A stretch of 34,057 bases of DNA from Protofrankia sp. CiP1_Cm_nod1 (GTDB taxonomy: Bacteria; Actinomycetota; Actinomycetes; Frankiales; Frankiaceae): contig NZ_CAKKTM010000445.1 in assembly GCF_920888515.1 (NCBI RefSeq), positions 1-34,057 of the forward strand, in the 5' to 3' direction. The notes under the pieces were generated by a model. The model was not told where the DNA came from, searched no databases, and worked only from the letters and a program-made list of their open reading frames with translations. Shown here one piece after another: positions 32,660 through 34,057 of the stretch. Each line of letters starts with the position of its first letter. The first letter of the stretch is position 1. Both the position numbers and the translations under genes were made by a program.

Positions 32660-34057
32660 TCAGTCGCCGTTGTCGCGCCTGTGCTCGGCGCCGGCATCGG
32701 CATCGGTGTCGATGCCGGCGCCGGTGTCGATCTCGGTGTCGATCTCGGTGTCGATCTCGGTGTCAGCATCGTCATCGGTATCGGCCAGCAGCAGCGGCAG
32801 TCTGATCGTGAACGTCGACCCGGCCCCCTCGGAGCTCCACACGCTCACACTTCCCCCGTGGTTGGTCGCGACATGCTTCACGATCGCCAGGCCCAGCCCG
32901 GTACCGCCGGTCGTGCGGGACCGCGCCGGGTCCGCCCGGTAGAAGCGCTCGAACACCCGCTCCAGGTCCTTCTCGGCGATGCCGATGCCCTCGTCGGCGA
33001 CCGAGAGCTCCACGGTGTCACCGGCGCGCCGGACACCGACGACGACACGGGTCCCCGGCGGGGAGTAGGTGACCGCGTTGTTCAGCAGGTTCGCCAGCGC
33101 GGTGACCAGCTGTCCCTCGTCCCCGCTGACCACGAAGTCGCTGTCGCCGATCACCGCAACGATGATCTCCTGGGCGGCGGCGGCCAGCCGGGTGCGGTCG
33201 AGCGCTTCGGCCACCACCACCGACACCTGCACCGGCTGGGGATCCGGCCGCGGGTCCGCGCCCTGCAGCCGGGACAGATCGATGATCTCCTGTACGAGGC
33301 GGGCCAGCCGGGCGGACTCGTGCGTCATCCGGGACGCGAACCGGCGGACGGCCGCCGGATCGTCACTGGCCGCGGCGACGGCTTCGGCCAGCACGTGCAG
33401 CGCGCCGACCGGGGTCTTCAGCTCGTGGCTGACGTTCGCCACGAAGTCCCGGCGGACCGCCTCCACCCGGCGGGCCTCGGTGAGATCGTCGAGGATCACC
33501 GCGACATGGCCGTCCGCGTCCAGCCGCGAGGTGCGGGCGCGTACGGCGAACGCCTCCTGGTCGGGACGGGGCCGGGTCAGCGGCGGTTCGGGGCGGGGCG
33601 GCAGGTCGAGCTGCTGGTCACGGTCGACGCCGTCGCCGCGGGTGCGGGCGGCCAGGTCGCTGAGCTCACCCAGGTCCAGCCGGCTGTCGACGATCACCCC
33701 CATGGCGTGGGCCGCCGGGTTGGCCAGCACCACCACGCCGTCGGCGTCCAGAACGATCAGCCCGGAGGGCAGGCCGTCGACAAGGCGCCGGACGAGCCGC
33801 GAGGGCAGCGCCGCGTGCGCGGCGGTCGGCGGGTTCGCGGCCGTCGCATCGCGGAACCGCCGCCGCGGGGACACCGCCGTACTGTCACCCGTCCGGATCG
33901 TGGGCGCACCCCGGCCCGGCGGCGCCTGAGCCGGCAGCGCCTGAGCCGGCGGCACCGCACCCGACGACGCCTGAGCCGGCGGCACCTGGGCCGGCGGCAC
34001 CGCACCCGACGACGCCGCACCCGACGGCGTCTGGGCCGGCGGCGCCTGGGCCGATGC
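32660..34057 (-). CDS. senX3: Sensor histidine kinase, SenX3/PhoR type (5' partial)
   Basis: Phosphorylates the RegX3-type regulator. The frame is open to the right edge (last codons read Ala-Ser-Ala-Gln), so the N-terminus and its expected membrane helix are missing. The visible part starts with a Pro/Ala/Gln-rich linker (VPPAQ-like repeats, about 33900-34057), then a PAS-like segment (LPSGLIVLDADGVVVLANPAAHAMG), the dimerisation/phospho-acceptor helix DFVANVSHELKTPVGAL, N box NLLNNAVTYSPPGT, G1 VADEGIGIAEKDL, F box FERFYRADPARS and G2 GTGLGLAIVKHVATNHGG. The C-terminus ends with an Asp/Thr/Ile-rich repeat tail. All catalytic boxes are intact. Confidence 0.94.
   Translation of the reverse strand, partial: ASAQAPPAQTPSGAASSGAVPPAQVPPAQASSGAVPPAQALPAQAPPGRGAPTIRTGDSTAVSPRRRFRDATAANPPTAAHAALPSRLVRRLVDGLPSGLIVLDADGVVVLANPAAHAMGVIVDSRLDLGELSDLAARTRGDGVDRDQQLDLPPRPEPPLTRPRPDQEAFAVRARTSRLDADGHVAVILDDLTEARRVEAVRRDFVANVSHELKTPVGALHVLAEAVAAASDDPAAVRRFASRMTHESARLARLVQEIIDLSRLQGADPRPDPQPVQVSVVVAEALDRTRLAAAAQEIIVAVIGDSDFVVSGDEGQLVTALANLLNNAVTYSPPGTRVVVGVRRAGDTVELSVADEGIGIAEKDLERVFERFYRADPARSRTTGGTGLGLAIVKHVATNHGGSVSVWSSEGAGSTFTIRLPLLLADTDDDADTEIDTEIDTEIDTGAGIDTDADAGAEHRRDNGD
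32723..32764 (-). repeat. 12-bp coding repeat in the senX3 C-terminal tail
   Basis: GGTGTCGATCTC at 32723, 32735 and 32747, with a partial fourth copy from 32759. It encodes E-I-D-T units at the extreme C-terminus, after the ATPase domain. Confidence 0.9.

Overview
The window is high-GC actinobacterial chromosome. Gene order and protein sequences best suit a Frankia-like member of the Frankiales: a BldN-type sporulation sigma factor, a rex-hem operon as in Streptomyces, and long Pro/Ala/Gly low-complexity tails. Genus is an inference. The backbone follows, in reverse, the order I recall from Mycobacterium tuberculosis (senX3-regX3, ppx, a TIM-barrel isomerase, proC, bS22, galE-like, acyltransferase, SerB-like HAD, glutaredoxin, hemA-C-D-B, hemL, phosphoglycerate-mutase family).

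Layout. 1-1556: 3' part of an NB-ARC/TPR gene, apparently frameshifted near its end. 1972-4112 (minus): histidine phosphatase and hemL, translationally coupled. 5091-8559 (plus): padR-drrA-drrB efflux operon. 8693-11000: small accessory patch with a strong hairpin, a frameshifted and 3'-truncated DUF262 gene, a small membrane protein and a vapBC module with a perfect palindromic operator. 11155-17165 (minus): rex-hemA-(hemC relic)-hemD-hemB tetrapyrrole operon with a Rex operator upstream, and a glutaredoxin-like gene behind it. 18523-20635 (plus): BldN-like sigma factor and a HAD phosphatase. 20828-24235 (minus): small membrane protein, lysophospholipid acyltransferase, NAD-dependent epimerase. 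25257-27761 (minus): bS22, proC, proline dehydrogenase. 28201-31410 (minus): methyltransferase, sugar-phosphate isomerase family protein, Ppx/GppA phosphatase. 31915-34057 (minus): RegX3/SenX3-type phosphate-sensing pair; the kinase runs off the window.

The most surprising observation is that hemC, which should lie between hemA and hemD, is present only as a relic. Its N-terminal half is gone, the remaining half is broken by two frameshifts, and the cofactor-binding cysteine is replaced by arginine, while hemA, hemD, hemB and hemL look intact. A working hemC must lie elsewhere if the cell makes its own heme.

A second theme is short GC-rich tandem repeats (9-18 bp units). They occur in intergenic spacers and inside housekeeping genes (padR, drrB, hemB, hemD, proline dehydrogenase, senX3), where they encode low-complexity insertions or tails. 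Together with three damaged genes they suggest a genome undergoing repeat expansion and decay. I found no CRISPR array, tRNA, rRNA, transposase or complete mobile element, and no convincing wholly new multi-gene system.
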